Shown here: positions 9,356 to 21,515 of the stretch, piece by piece
Position numbering within the stretch: position 1 is the first letter of the stretch
Layout of the letters: each line of letters opens with the position of its first letter
Source: Phylloscopus collybita
Lineage: Eukaryota; Chordata; Aves; Passeriformes; Phylloscopidae
Assembly: GCA_027886175.1 (NCBI GenBank)
Contig: JAJNNQ010000078.1
Coordinates: forward strand, 248,001-312,000
Length of the DNA stretch: 64,000 bases
Reading direction: 5' to 3'
Notes under the pieces: generated by a model
The model's input: only the letters and a program-made list of their open reading frames with translations
Told to the model about the DNA's origin: nothing
The model's database searches: none
Position numbers and translations under genes: made by a program

Positions 9356-11776
9356 ATGGGGCGAGGGGCGGCAGCTGCGGCCGCACTGGGGGCACTGCTG
9401 GGGCTGGGAGCGTCCCTGGCTGCGGGCGTGGAGCTCTCGGGTCAGCGGGGGCGGGAGGCGCCGGGGCAGGGGAGGAGAAGGGGGGAAAGGGGGAAAAGGG
9501 GGGAGCCCGGAATGGAAGCGGGGGAGGAGGAGGGGACCCCCCGAAGGAAGAGCGGGAGGGGCTGAGGGTTGGGGAAAGGCGAGGGAGGGGTGGGAGAGGG
9601 TGGGGAAGTGGGGAAAAGGAGAGGGTGGGACCCCAAAACTGAGAGGGAGGGGGCTGGGGATGGGGGAATTTGTTCTTAAAAGCTTGGAAAACGGGAAAAG
9701 GAGGAAAATGGGACCCCGGAAGTGATTTGGGGCGCGGCTGGAGGTGGGAGGGGAGGGGATGGGAAAGGGGAAATTGCGGGAAGGGTGGAAAAGAGGAAGC
9801 GGCAGCGCGGGCAGGAGGGAACCGTGGCGGCCGTGGGGCACAGGGGGTGGGGAGCGGGGATCCGGGGGGGGTGGGGCCGGAGCTCTGGGTGTGCTGGGGG
9901 GGCAGCCCCTGACCTGTGACCTGCACACTCAGGGGTGTTCCAGCTGATGATGAAGTCCGAGTGTCACTTCATTAACGGCACCGAGCGGGTGAGGTTCGTG
10001 GAGAGGCACATCTACAACCGGGAGCAGCTCTTCCACTTCGACAGTGACGTGGGGCACTACGTAGGGGACACCCCCTATGGGGACAAACAGGCCCGGTACT
10101 GGAACAACCAACCGGAAAAACTGGAGTACAAACGGGGTCAAGTGGACAGGCTCTGCCCCCAGAACTACGAGGGGATCACCCCGTTCAGCGTGGAGCGCAG
10201 AGGTGAGCGTGGGGCAGAGCGCGTCCTCTCGGGCCCTGCCCTGGCAGTGACCCTGGAGCCCATCAAAACCTCCCTGGGAATCACCTCAGAGCCCTCAGCC
10301 CTCCTTGGGACATCCCCGGGACCTCCCAGTCCATCCCAGTCTCTCCCAGCGCCCCTCCGCGTGTCCATCCCGGCCGCGCCTGGAGCTGACGCCTCTCAGC
10401 CAATCAGAGCGCGAGTTGCTGATGACTCATCAGTTACCAGGCAGATCCGCAGCGCCGAGTGCCCCTCGCGGGACTCGGCCTCCCAGTGCCGCGCGCTTCA
10501 TTCCCAGTTCCTCCCAGTCCATTCCCAGTCCCTCCCAGTCCATCCCAGTGCCACCCCACTCCCTCCCAACCGCTCCCAGTTCCTCCCACTCCTTCCCAAG
10601 CCCACACCGCCCCTCCCCGCTCTCTCCCAGTTCCCCCCAGCTGATCCCAGTCTGTCCCCTCTCTCTCCCAGTTCCCCCCAGCGTTTCCATCTCGCTGCTG
10701 CCCTCGAGCTCCCAGCCCGGCCCCGGCCGCCTGCTCTGCTCCGTGATGGATTTCTACCCTGCCCAGATCCGGGTGAGGTGGTTCCAGGGCCAGCAGGAGC
10801 TCTCGGGGCACGTGGTGGCCACCGACGTGGTCCCCAACGGGGACTGGACTTATCAGCTGCTGGTGCTGCTGGAAACGCCCCCCCGGCGCGGGGTAACCTA
10901 CACCTGCCGGGTGGAGCACGTCAGCCTGGAGCAGCCCCTGAGCCGGCACTGGGGTACGGGGGAGCCGCTGGCCGGGCTGGCAGAGGCACTGGGATGTGCT
11001 GGGAGCAACTGGGAGGGAGCTGGGGAGAGCCCGTTTGGAACTGGGAGAGGGGCTGGGGGCTGTGGAAGGGCGGAGCAGGAGTTTGGAGGGTGCTGGGGAG
11101 GGTGGGATGGGGTTCCAGGGGTGCTGGGGGGGGTGGGATGGGGTTCCGGGTGTAACTGGGGGGCGCTGGGAGGGAGTTTGGGGGTGCTGGGTGTAACTGG
11201 GAGGGATGGGAGTGAGCCTGGAGGGGCTGGGAGGACCTAGGGGATGGGAAAGTGAGGATGGTATGAGGTTGTTTGTGCTGGGAAGAGACTGGGAGGGGTC
11301 TGGGTGAGTCCTGGAGGGGCTGGAAAGGGACTGGGAGAGGCTTTGGGGGTCCTGGGGCGCTGGGGGACAACTGGGAGGGGGTTGTGGGATCCTGGGAGGG
11401 ACAGGAGGGGCTTTGAGGGGTCCTGGGTAGGCTGGGAAGGGACTGGGAGGAGGTTTCAGGGGGTCCTGGGTGGGCTGGGGGAGACTGGGAGCGTGTTTGG
11501 AGGGGCCTGGGGTGTCTGTGAGAGGTTTTGGGGGGTCCTGACCCCTGCGGACCCCCCAGAGATGCCACCGGACGCTGCCCACAGCAAGATGCTGACGGGG
11601 ATCGGGGGCTTCGTGTTGGGCTTCGTCTTCCTGGCACTGGGGCTCGGCTTCTACCTGTGCAGGAAGGTGAGGGGGGGTCCCGGGGGTCGTGTCCCCCCTC
11701 CCCCGGAGCGTGTGTGCTCTCCCCGGGGCCCCCCAGCCCGGGGTCACCCCCTTTTCTCTGCCCACAGAGCTCCTGA
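9356..11776 (+). CDS. MHC class II beta chain, intact, five coding exons
   Basis: Exons 9356-9440, 9933-10202, 10672-10953, 11560-11666 and 11768-11776 join in phase to 753 bp (250 residues). Exon 1 is an Ala/Leu-rich signal peptide. Exon 2 (270 bp) is the beta-1 domain with its Cys pair, NGT glycosylation site and RYWN Trp. Exon 3 (282 bp) is the Ig-type beta-2 domain with its Cys pair (LLCSVMDFYP, YTCRVEH). Exon 4 is the connecting and transmembrane segment (GIGGFVLGFVFLALGLGFYL). Exon 5 adds only Ser-Ser-stop. Donors are GT and acceptors AG throughout. The protein pairs with an alpha chain on antigen-presenting cells to show peptides to CD4 T cells. Oddity: the groove motif usually CRHNY is CPQNY, so the conserved His is Gln. 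Songbirds have many DAB-type loci, so no symbol is given. Confidence 0.93.
9441..9932 (+). repeat. MHC intron 1, purine-rich low-complexity
   Basis: Almost wholly G and A on the coding strand (GGGGAAAGG-like runs). No conserved element is seen. Long open frames on either strand here are compositional. Confidence 0.7.
10400..10446 (-). promoter_or_regulatory. Second reverse-oriented X-Y box module, in MHC intron 2
   Basis: The minus strand reads CCTGGTAACTGATGAGTCAT (10441-10422), then a Y box CTGATTGG (10407-10400), again with 30 bases from GTAAC to the Y box. TGAGTCATC occupies the X2 position. Flanking bases match the upstream module (AGAGCGCGAGT), so the intron copy is a duplicate of the promoter cassette. 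It resembles DRA more closely than the upstream one does. Confidence 0.65.
10495..10671 (+). repeat. CCCAGT-type short tandem repeat, MHC intron 2
   Basis: Degenerate units of CCCAGTTCCTCC and CCCAGTCCAT fill the end of intron 2 up to the exon 3 acceptor at 10671. Several units mimic acceptors. Exon 3 is set at 10672 because it keeps phase and gives the expected V-P-P-S start. Confidence 0.8.
10954..11559 (+). repeat. G-rich minisatellite filling MHC intron 3
   Basis: Degenerate units such as CTGGGAGGGG, GGGTGCTGGG and GGACTGGGAGG run the length of the intron. Many runs of three or more G make G-quadruplexes possible on the transcript-like strand. Confidence 0.8.
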
Positions 11777-12310
11777 GCCAGCAGCAGCCGCAGCCCCTCC
11801 CCGTGGCCTCAGGCCCGGCTGGGACCCCCCGCTCTGTCCCTATTTTGGTGTGTTTTTATTGTTTCCAATTGCAGCTCAGTTTTAATGGTCAGTTTTATAC
11901 ACCACCCATATTTTGTATTGTTACAGTATATTTTATCCCTAATGGATTGTTCCTTTCCCCCTGTATTGTTGGTTTTACCCTGGTTGTCTGTCTTCCCTAA
12001 ACCTGCCCTTCCTTCCTCCTACAGAATTGTCAATCCTTCCCTAACCCTGCCCCTTCTTCCAGACCCTTCCCTGTCAATCCCCCAACCTTCGACACCCCAG
12101 TGGTTGGTTTAAACTGTTCCCTCCCCTTGTGTTCTTTCATTGCTCTGTGCATTGGACTCCCCGCCTTATGTTCCTCCCCCATGTCACCCTGATTGGTTGG
12201 AAATTGTATCCTCTCCCAAGACCTCCCCCACTTACCAGCCCCTGCAAGCCCAGGTTCTGTGCCTTTTTGTGTCCCTGACCCTCTGGGCAATAAACACCTT
12301 TGGAAATCAC
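11777..12310 (+). other. MHC class II beta 3' UTR
   Basis: Follows the stop codon and ends at AATAAA (12289-12294). The part from about 11850 is repeated in inverted orientation at 37573-38440, but no coding exon is. Confidence 0.7.
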
Positions 12311-12814
12311 ACAGAAGGCCTCTCCCTGTCCCTTGTCCCTGCCCTGGATGCGTGCCACCTGTGCTATAGAGCAGCTGTGCCCTGCAGCTGCACCCCGGAT
12401 TGCCTGGCTTTCTGGGGGCAGCCCACTCCTGGCGCCGGTGCCAGGAGCTGGCTGGGCTGAAGAACACCGGCATCGCCTCAAATGGGGAAAGGGATGTGGA
12501 CACATGAATGGAAATGGGGACACCAGGACTGGAATGGAGACACCAGGAGCAGGCTGGGGACATCCGGAGCCAGTTGGGGACAGCAGGAGGAGGTTGGGGA
12601 CTTGTCAGCCACATCCAGCTCCATCCCTTGGGATTCATTTCCAGCTCCGTGTCCCATGTCTGAGGTGTCCCCAGGAGAGGTTTGGTCACGTTGGGCTCCT
12701 GGAAGAGCATTGGGATGGGGGGAGGGGTCAGGCCAGGCCTCATTGTCCCAATGGTCCTTCAGTGTCCCAAAATCAGGGCTTGGGATCTCGGAGAGGTTCC
12801 CTGGCTATGACCAT
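12311..12814. repeat. Downstream spacer with a GGGGACA/CACCAGGA minisatellite
   Basis: From about 12483 short units (GGGGACACCAGGA-like) repeat several times. It has an inverted match at 37573-37980. No gene is seen. Confidence 0.6.
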
Positions 12815-13248
12815 GACCATGACCTGAGCCATGGCTGTGAGATGAGAGTGACCATGAGTGACACAACCCTGAGATGACCACGACTGTGACCATGGTACAA
12901 CCATGGCCTTGAGGTGACCCTGATGTGATCGTGGCCTTGAGATGACCATGAAGTGACAATCCGGCGATGAAAGTTACTGTGAGATGACCATGATCATAAG
13001 ATGATGGTGATCAGGAAATGACTGTGACCATGAGATGGCCATGACCATGAGATGAGCATGGGATGATTGTTACCATGACACCACCACGGCCATGAAATGA
13101 TGAAGGCATTGAGATGGCCATGACTGTGACCATGACATGATCTCAACCAAGAGGTGACCATGAGATGACTGCAATACACCATGGCTATGTGTGGTGATCA
13201 AGACCATGAGATGAGCATGACCAGAAGATGATGGTGATGACCCTAACT
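12815..13248. repeat. CATGAC satellite block 1
   Basis: Degenerate tandem array of short units built on CCATGAC and CATGAGATGA. Its reverse-complement copy is 37017-37520. His/Gly-rich open frames within it are translation artefacts. Confidence 0.9.
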
Positions 13249-13640
13249 ATGGGAAATAAGGAAAGCCTTGCAGAATAAGGGCCTTTTCCACCTTTGTTAA
13301 ATCCTGTTCACTTCTGTTCAGTTTTATTCACCAAAAAGCATTCTGGGAAGGGTTCAGCTGCAGGTCAGATTGACAGAGAGTGTGTTGGTGGTCACCTCGT
13401 AGGTGAGGCAGTGATTGTTTGGGGAGATGTGTGGACACCACATGATGGGAGAGCTGACTGACTAAAGGGACGCATCAACAGCGACACTGCAGTGACAGGC
13501 AGCCAATGTGTGCTTGTTTCAGTTAAGTGTGGTGAAGTTTGGGTTAAGTTTCGAGTTTAAAAAGGCTTGGTTGGTTACAATAAATGATTTTCTTCGAAGC
13601 AAGCAAGGAGGTCCGTGTGTCATTGTTCCCCATTGCTACA
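13249..13640 (+). mobile_element. Solo LTR (about 0.39 kb) in the satellite
   Basis: Starts TATGGGAAATAAGG (the other arm has TGTGGG) and ends ATTGCTACA, with AATAAA about 70 bp before the end. Its paired copy is 36613-37016, so it was inserted before the inverted duplication. No internal retroviral sequence remains. Confidence 0.65.
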
Positions 13641-13859
13641 CATGACCATGAGATGACTATGATAATGACCATGAGATGGCCATGATGTGGACTCAGCTAT
13701 GATTCTGACATGACCATGATATGATTGTGGCAATGAGTTGACCATGAGACAACCATGACCGTGAGATGACCATGAAATGATTGTGGCCATGAATTGACCA
13801 CAAGATGATCACGAGATGACCATGACCATGTGGTAACTGTGACTGTGACCATGCCCGTG
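13641..13859. repeat. CATGAC satellite block 2
   Basis: Continuation of the CCATGAC array between two LTRs. Counterpart at 36400-36612. Confidence 0.9.
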
Positions 13860-15540
13860 TGTTGCAGGTTAGGTTTCTTTCCTTTTGTTCCTTTTTATTT
13901 ACAGAACTTTTCCCCATAAGTTGCCAAGCTCGTGGGAGGAGGGCATCTGGTTGCACTTCTCTTATCTTAAAGCTGTGAGTAATCACAGCTTGGGACAGGG
14001 ATATCCCGACGTGCTGGGAGAACAACTCCATGGTTCGTCCCACAGGGATATTCTCTTTGCACTGCCAGCTACAACCACAGACCACTCAGGCAAGTCCGGG
14101 CTTGTCCCAAGGCTCCAGGCAGCCTCGGACCCGGGGTGTGGCAATGAGCTGTGGCAGGATAAATCCTGTGTGACCCTCTCAGAAAGGCAGGATGATCAGT
14201 GAAGATAGGAGACCAGATCTGCATGGAAGTTTCATCCAGAGGTTTATTCCAGTCCCTGCAGGACTTCTGAACAGTGTGACTCCCAGGGCAGAACAAAGAC
14301 CATGTGGCTCTCCCCGTGTTTTACCCAGGAGAGGGAGAAGGGGAAAGGGCAATGAACTGAACAAACTGAGAGGGAGGGGTGTGACTGACAGGGGTAGAAG
14401 GGCAGCCTAAGGGTCAAATCACCTTTGGGGAGGGGTGGGCCATTTCTCTTCTGGCCAATCCCTTCCACGGCCTCCTTGGAATTTTTCCAGGGGTGGCAAG
14501 GAAACCCCTTATATTAAAATCAAACCCCTTTGCATAGGCCAGGTGATTCTATCCTGGAGAGGGAGAAGCCCCAAAGCAAACCCACCTTGGAAACCTTAGG
14601 GTAATGTTAAAGGCCCAATGCAACATTATTTGGAAGTTCGTCTCCGAGAGGCAGATATACCATGAGAATTGGGCAGGTGAACGACGGAGCTGGGGCAGCT
14701 GCTGGCTCTCTCTCTCTCTCTCTCTCTCTCGGCTTTGGGGGAGGACAATCGGAGCTGGTGCTTGGGGAAGGGAATTCACTGCTGCCACTGGAGCCCAGCT
14801 CAGTCCTGCTTTCTTCTGCTGTGGGGTGAGCCTTTGCCTGCAAGAGCAGCCACTGATCTGGGACTTATTTACACCCACCTCACTAAAAGAGGGACCTATC
14901 CCCATCTGCTCGAGTGCTTGGGATCTTGAGCTCAACCCTCTCTGCTCTGCTGGGAGCCGGGCTGCTGCTGTCCCACCCCTGCTGCTTCTTCAGCACTGCT
15001 CCAAGCTTTCGCTGCACTGTAGCCCCACACCCCCTGCCTGCTGGGACATCTTGCTGGCACAGCTTGCTGCTGCCAAGAGTCCTGCTGGGGCACTGGGATG
15101 GGCAGCCCCAGGGCTCTGTGAAGCAAAGCCTCTCCTCCATCCCTTCCCATCCTGGACAAAGCCGCCATCACCGCGCGCTCCCCGAGCCCGCGCCACAGCG
15201 CCCCCTGCAGCCGCGGGGGGATCATCGCACCTGCCCTGCCCACCGGGAGCCACCAGCGCCCCTGCCGGCTGTGCCCGGAACTGCACCCCAGGGGAAAGTG
15301 CCGCGCTCAGGGAAGCTGTTCCTGGGCTCCTGGTTCTGTTTGTTATCAATGCTGTGGTTGGTGGTGTTTGTTTGCCTGGTTATACACACCAGGAAAGAAC
15401 TGATTCCTGTCCCCATACCTGTGCCTGAGAGCCCCTGAATTTTCAAAATTATAATAATTCACAGGAAGTGGGGTTTGAATTCTCCGTTCCAAGGGAGGCT
15501 CCTCCTTCCTGAGCAGACACCTGTCATTCAAACCTAGACA
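13860..15540 (+). mobile_element. Long solo LTR or LTR-like element (1.7 kb), ERV-L style end
   Basis: Begins TGTTGCAGG and ends CAAACCTAGACA. Its last 110 bases (AAAATTATAATAATTCACAGG onward) match the end of the LTR at 56598-57014. In the right-arm copy (34674-36399) both flanks read CCATG, a 5-bp target duplication as ERV-L elements make, although the target satellite is itself CCATG-rich. A (CT)n run lies at about 14709. Open frames of about 274 and 174 residues (14604-15428, 14914-15438) persist in both arms but resemble no known protein. Confidence 0.55.
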
Positions 15541-16013
15541 CCATGAGATGATCATGACCATGCGATGACCGTGACTGTGACCATGCCCATGAGATGATCA
15601 TGACCATGAGAGGGCTGTGACCATCATATGACCATGACACAGCTATGAGGTGATTGAGATCATGAGCTGACCATGGAATGAACATGACACAACCATGGCC
15701 ATGAGGTCATCATGGCCATGAGAAGACAGTGGCCATCAAATGACCATGACACAGCCATAAGCATGAGATTGTGCACGAGAGGACACTGAGCATGATCAGG
15801 AGATGACCATGAACATGAGATGATGGTGCTCAGGAAATGACCATGACATGACTGTGGCCATGAGCTGACCACAAGATGACCATAACCATTTGATGACCAT
15901 GAGCATTTCATGACCATGACCGTGAGGTGATCTAGGTCATGAGGTGACCATGAGGTGACCATGACTTAACCATGGCCATGGGGTCATAAAGACCATGAGA
16001 TGAGCAAGAGATG
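15541..16013. repeat. CATGAC satellite block 3
   Basis: CCATGAC-type array between the 1.7-kb LTR and the next solo LTR. Counterpart at 34167-34673. Confidence 0.9.
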
Positions 16014-16677
16014 TGTAGTGGTTTAGGGCAAATTTGGGAGGAAACCTCCTAAAGGGCCCTCCCTCTCCTCCCCCATCTGATTCAGGAGTGACCTCCTCAG
16101 AGAGAAGTGGAAAGAAACCTGTTTATTAAACTGGAAAAGGACTGTCCGGCACAATAAGTTGAACAATACCAGATGACAAGAACTTTGTGCCACTCTGGAG
16201 AGATGACAAATTAGAAAAGAAGTCCCTTCTGTAGGTAGTTGCTCTGTTCTCAGTCCCCCCAGCACTGGGAAAAGTTGCTTTGCAGGGTAGATCTTGGTAG
16301 GTCCCACGTGCAAGCTCCCCCTGCTGCTCCCCTGGGTCCTCAGTCAGGGGAGGTTTGAACAGTTCCAAAAGAAGACAAAAAAAGGGAAAAAAAAGAAAAA
16401 CAAAATAGGAAAAAGAAAACCGAAGCTTCTCCGCCTCAGCCAGATTCACTAACTAACTAAAAAGGAGTGAAAAAGAGAAAGGGAAAAATACCCCTCTCTG
16501 TCTCATATCTATGTGTTCTGGATTCCCACTCTCAAGGCCAGTCTGGAGGGGGAAGGTTTCCGAAAACACACTGTGCACTTCTCCCCTGCATTTTACTCTC
16601 AGATCCAATATTAAAGGTACAGAGTGTAATATCCAGCAAAAACAGACAATTGGGGATATAAACATCGTAACATCACA
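16014..16677 (-). mobile_element. Solo LTR related to the young ERV's LTR
   Basis: Read on minus it starts TGTGATGTTACGATG and ends CCCTAAACCACTACA, about 660 bp, and is alignable with the 652-bp LTRs at 50659 and 55534. The inverted copy is 33518-34166. The flanking bases do not form a target duplication in either arm. Confidence 0.75.
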
Positions 16678-16699
16678 CTAGGACACACTTGGAAAACAG

Positions 16700-16790
16700 G
16701 AAATCAAAATCGTGGAATCCCTGAGGTTGGAAAAGACCTTCAAGACCATCAGTATTCCTTAAGGCCACCAGAAAAGAGGACTGAATGCAA
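16700..16790 (-). mobile_element. CR1 tail fragment downstream of ZNF-A
   Basis: Reverse complement of a CR1 end (GGTTGGAAAAGACCTTCAAGACCATC on plus, seen in part). The same fragment lies behind the other three ZNF genes, near 33425-33500, 39450-39520 and 50060-50150. Confidence 0.55.
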
Positions 16791-17090
16791 AAGATTTTCT
16801 GGGGTTGACAGTCAACAAATCCACTCTGCCCAAGGAATTCCCAGTGTCGGTCTGTGTCCCGATGGATGTTCCTGCCCCTGCGTTCATCCAGGTGCCCACA
16901 GGGAGCCAAGAACATGTGAAGCCCCCCCAGCCAGGTGTCTGCCCAACACGGATCACCAGGACCACAGATCACCAGGGCTCTACCCAACGGGGGTCACTGG
17001 CAATCATCCAACGCTGATCCTCCCACGGGGGATGGAGCTGGAGCAGCACACGAAGCTCTTCCCACTCTCAGGGCACTCCCAGGCCTTCCC

Positions 17091-18949
<1,859 letters not shown>

Positions 18950-19597
18950 GTGTGCAGGAATATGGTTAAGGCAAGAAGCAGCAGCAGGAATCGCTGTGGG
19001 AAGAAAAAGGATGATGGAAAAGAGGAGGAAGACTGGAAATGTGGATTCTACATGCAAGGATCGAGATTTTCCTTGGGTGACTTGGTTTGGGTCCCTGCAG
19101 AAATGAATGGTTTGCAGAAAGCTCAGCAGCTGTCAGAGAATGAGCACCCACAGGCACTCAGGGGGGCTGCAGGAGGGGCACAAGAAGCCCCTGCAGCACT
19201 TGGTCACAAAGGCACAGCAGGGGAAGGCAAGAAGGGAGGAGGAAAAGGCCAAGGGGAAGGCCTTGGGAAGGGATCAAGCCCAAAGCCCAAGGGGGCCCAA
19301 GCACCCAGGGCACCGGCTCGGCCACAAGGACCTGGCAGAGGCATTGCCCTCCTGGGCAGGGGAGAGCCGACCCAAACAGCCCCTGGCAAGGAATCAGGCT
19401 TCCAGCTGCAGGGCACAACTACACTGCAAGCAATAATTACATTACAAGCTGTCCTCCAAATAAGAACCAAGCAGACAGATCCAGCTCCTGAGTCTGGCCC
19501 ACCACTCCATTCCAACCAAGAACAGAACATTTCACCATGGGATGGGATCAGATTATCCATGAGCAGAAGGAGGAGCACAGTGTGGAAAATTAAATGA
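18950..19597 (+). other. Open frame antisense in the ZNF-A intron, possible gag relic
   Basis: A frame of 215 codons rich in Gly, Lys and Pro. A second frame (19107-19436) reads HLVTKAQQGKARREEEKAKG and later PLARNQASSCRA. The latter vaguely resembles the region before a gammaretroviral nucleocapsid zinc knuckle, but the C-C-H-C pattern is absent. Matching frames occur in all four ZNF introns (30796-31311 minus, 41680-42183 plus, 46366-46881 minus), always antisense to the ZNF. The protein is not recognised with certainty and may not be made. Confidence 0.3.
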
Positions 19598-20982
19598 CTC
19601 AAGATGCTGGTGGCAAAGAGATGACAACAGAAAAGTGGGGAAACAGAGAACATACGAAAATAAGAAAGCAGCTCATGTTCCAGCCAAAACGTAGAAAGGA
19701 TGGGAATGGGACACGGTTTTGGGGTTCCCTGGAACACCAGGGGTTAAACGAATGCTCTTCCTCCTCTTCTGTGCTACAGCAACTCTCATCTTTGGGCCAT
19801 GCAGGACACCTTGCTGAGTGCAGCTCATTCAGCAGCTGAGCAAGGGGATGCAGGTGGCAGCCAGACCTCCTGATCCACAAACGGCTACAAAAGGACAGGG
19901 AATTGTTGAAAATGACCCGAGAATATTGGCTTTCACATATGGGTGTTGGTCTTTATCTGTGGTTATTGATTGTAAGCACAGTGCAGTTTAGAATCCCTTT
20001 GAGCTGCTTGCTAATTTAACATCATTGCTCATTTGAAGTCTGCACCGTGTAAGTCATGGAAGCAGCAGTGTGATGAGTATTTTATGTTGATGTAGACACC
20101 TTACAGCTTCTAGAACTAATAATGGGATGAATGCATTGTACTGTAGGCCTCAGCAAAATAGAAAATGGTCAAATACTTGTGTGTAACCCAGAGAACTGTA
20201 TAAAGCAATCAGGTTGTTTCCCACAGCTGCTGACTGACCTCTCCAAGGGATGAGATAAGGGCCACACAAACCAGAGCAGCAGAGAAGAATGAGAGAAGAG
20301 TTTGTGAACTGTTCCTACTGTGGGAAGTGTGAAACATCAGGATGAGGCCACAAGAAGAAATAAAAGAGATTGACCTGATCTGCAGGATGTTATGTAGATA
20401 AACCAGAGCAGAAAACCAAAATAAAGGAAAGTTTCTGTAACATCAAAAGCTGCCAAGAATGTTTGAACAGCGCATGAAACTCATGAATATGTATGTACCT
20501 CAGTAAAGGAACAGCACAGAGATAAGGCTGCCTCAATGCGCAGGGTGTTCCTTGACTGATGGCCCAAAAGTCCTCCAAATTTCAAGACACAGATCAAAAA
20601 ATCACCAAATATCCAGACTCAGTCAAAACCTCTTTTAAATTATAAGGATGTCCTGCACATGGGGACATGAAAGGAAGAAAAGAAAGTGTCTTTACAAACA
20701 AATGCTGGGAATCTGCTTGGAGATAAGGCCAGGGACTTGGATATAAGGAAGGGACAGAAGAAGCCATCAGTTCCAGAAATGTTACTCATTGACACAGACT
20801 GCTGCTCTGCCGAGATCCTGCGTAATTTCTCAACACGGAGAAGAAGAACAAAGACTGAACAGAGCCAGGAATATCGGATGCTATACAAAAGGGGGGTGCA
20901 TATTAACGAGGACATGCAGCAGGCGGATCGGGAAGTCTGAACTTTCCAAGGACCTTCGCCACCGGGCAAAGGGAGAGGGAGA
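19598..20982. other. ZNF-A intron, distal repeat-derived part
   Basis: Matches 29400-30790, 42180-43560 and 44970-46370 in the other ZNF introns. ATGAATATGTATGTACCTCA near 20483 and the text towards 20982 look like an ERVK-type LTR that continues after the ERV insertion at 27996-28167. No coding gene is seen. Confidence 0.45.
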
Positions 20983-20986
20983 TGCA

Positions 20987-21495
20987 TGTTATAAATGCAG
21001 ATTTTAGAGTTGGCTTTTCGCAAATATTGAAATGAATGTTATGCATATAATGTAAGAAGGTTGTACTGTATTTTCTTTTATTTGTAGAATTTAAAATGTA
21101 ATGGAGGTATATTTTCAGATAGAAGATAGAAGAGATGTCTGAAATTCCTGAACTAAAGATTTCTGATAAGAAACAATAAAGCCTTTGAGGTCTAAATCTC
21201 CAGAAGACAGATTTACAACATACATCTGGACTTTGTGGAGCCTCACAGATAAGTTGTATGCTTAGGGGGGACTTGAAACCAAAATGAATATTTGAATCAT
21301 GCATTAGCTTCTTTAAATATGTAACACCAAGACTTTTAAATACCAAAAAATTTAGAATGGATGGTGTGTTGCCCTACACCCTCAGCTGAGTTGCTGCCTT
21401 ATTTGTCTCCTTAATTGTCTATTTTTTATTCTATTTTATTTTATTTTTATTAAACTTATAAATTAATATAAAGAGGTGAAACATAGTTTTTCAGA
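20987..21495 (+). repeat. 5' LTR of the 7-kb provirus
   Basis: Starts TGTTATAAATGCAG and ends TTTTTCAGA, where the 3' LTR has TTTTTCACA. ATTAAA lies near its end. It is about 10 bp longer than the 3' LTR because of one indel in the T-rich tract. Confidence 0.8.
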
Positions 21496-21497
21496 AT

Positions 21498-21515
21498 TGG
21501 GGTTCTCGTCCCGGG
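21498..21515 (+). other. Primer-binding site, Pro-tRNA-like
   Basis: TGGGGTTCTCGTCCCGGG begins two bases after the LTR, as expected for a retroviral PBS. It resembles the tRNA-Pro PBS of gammaretroviruses (TGGGGGCTCGTCCGGG) with two or three changes. The tRNA assignment is inferred. Confidence 0.5.

Noticed and set aside
9246..9928. Proline-rich minus-strand frames of about 225 codons opposite MHC exon 1/intron 1
   Set aside because: Shadow of a purine-rich intron in low-complexity DNA.
9935..11240. Long unspliced frames of 406 and 311 codons across MHC exons 2-3
   Set aside because: They run through GC-rich introns with proper splice sites. The spliced model gives the expected protein.
14604..15438. 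274- and 174-codon frames kept in both palindrome arms (with 34776-35606)
   Set aside because: They lie wholly in an LTR-like element, overlap each other in different frames, and their openness is explained by recent duplication.
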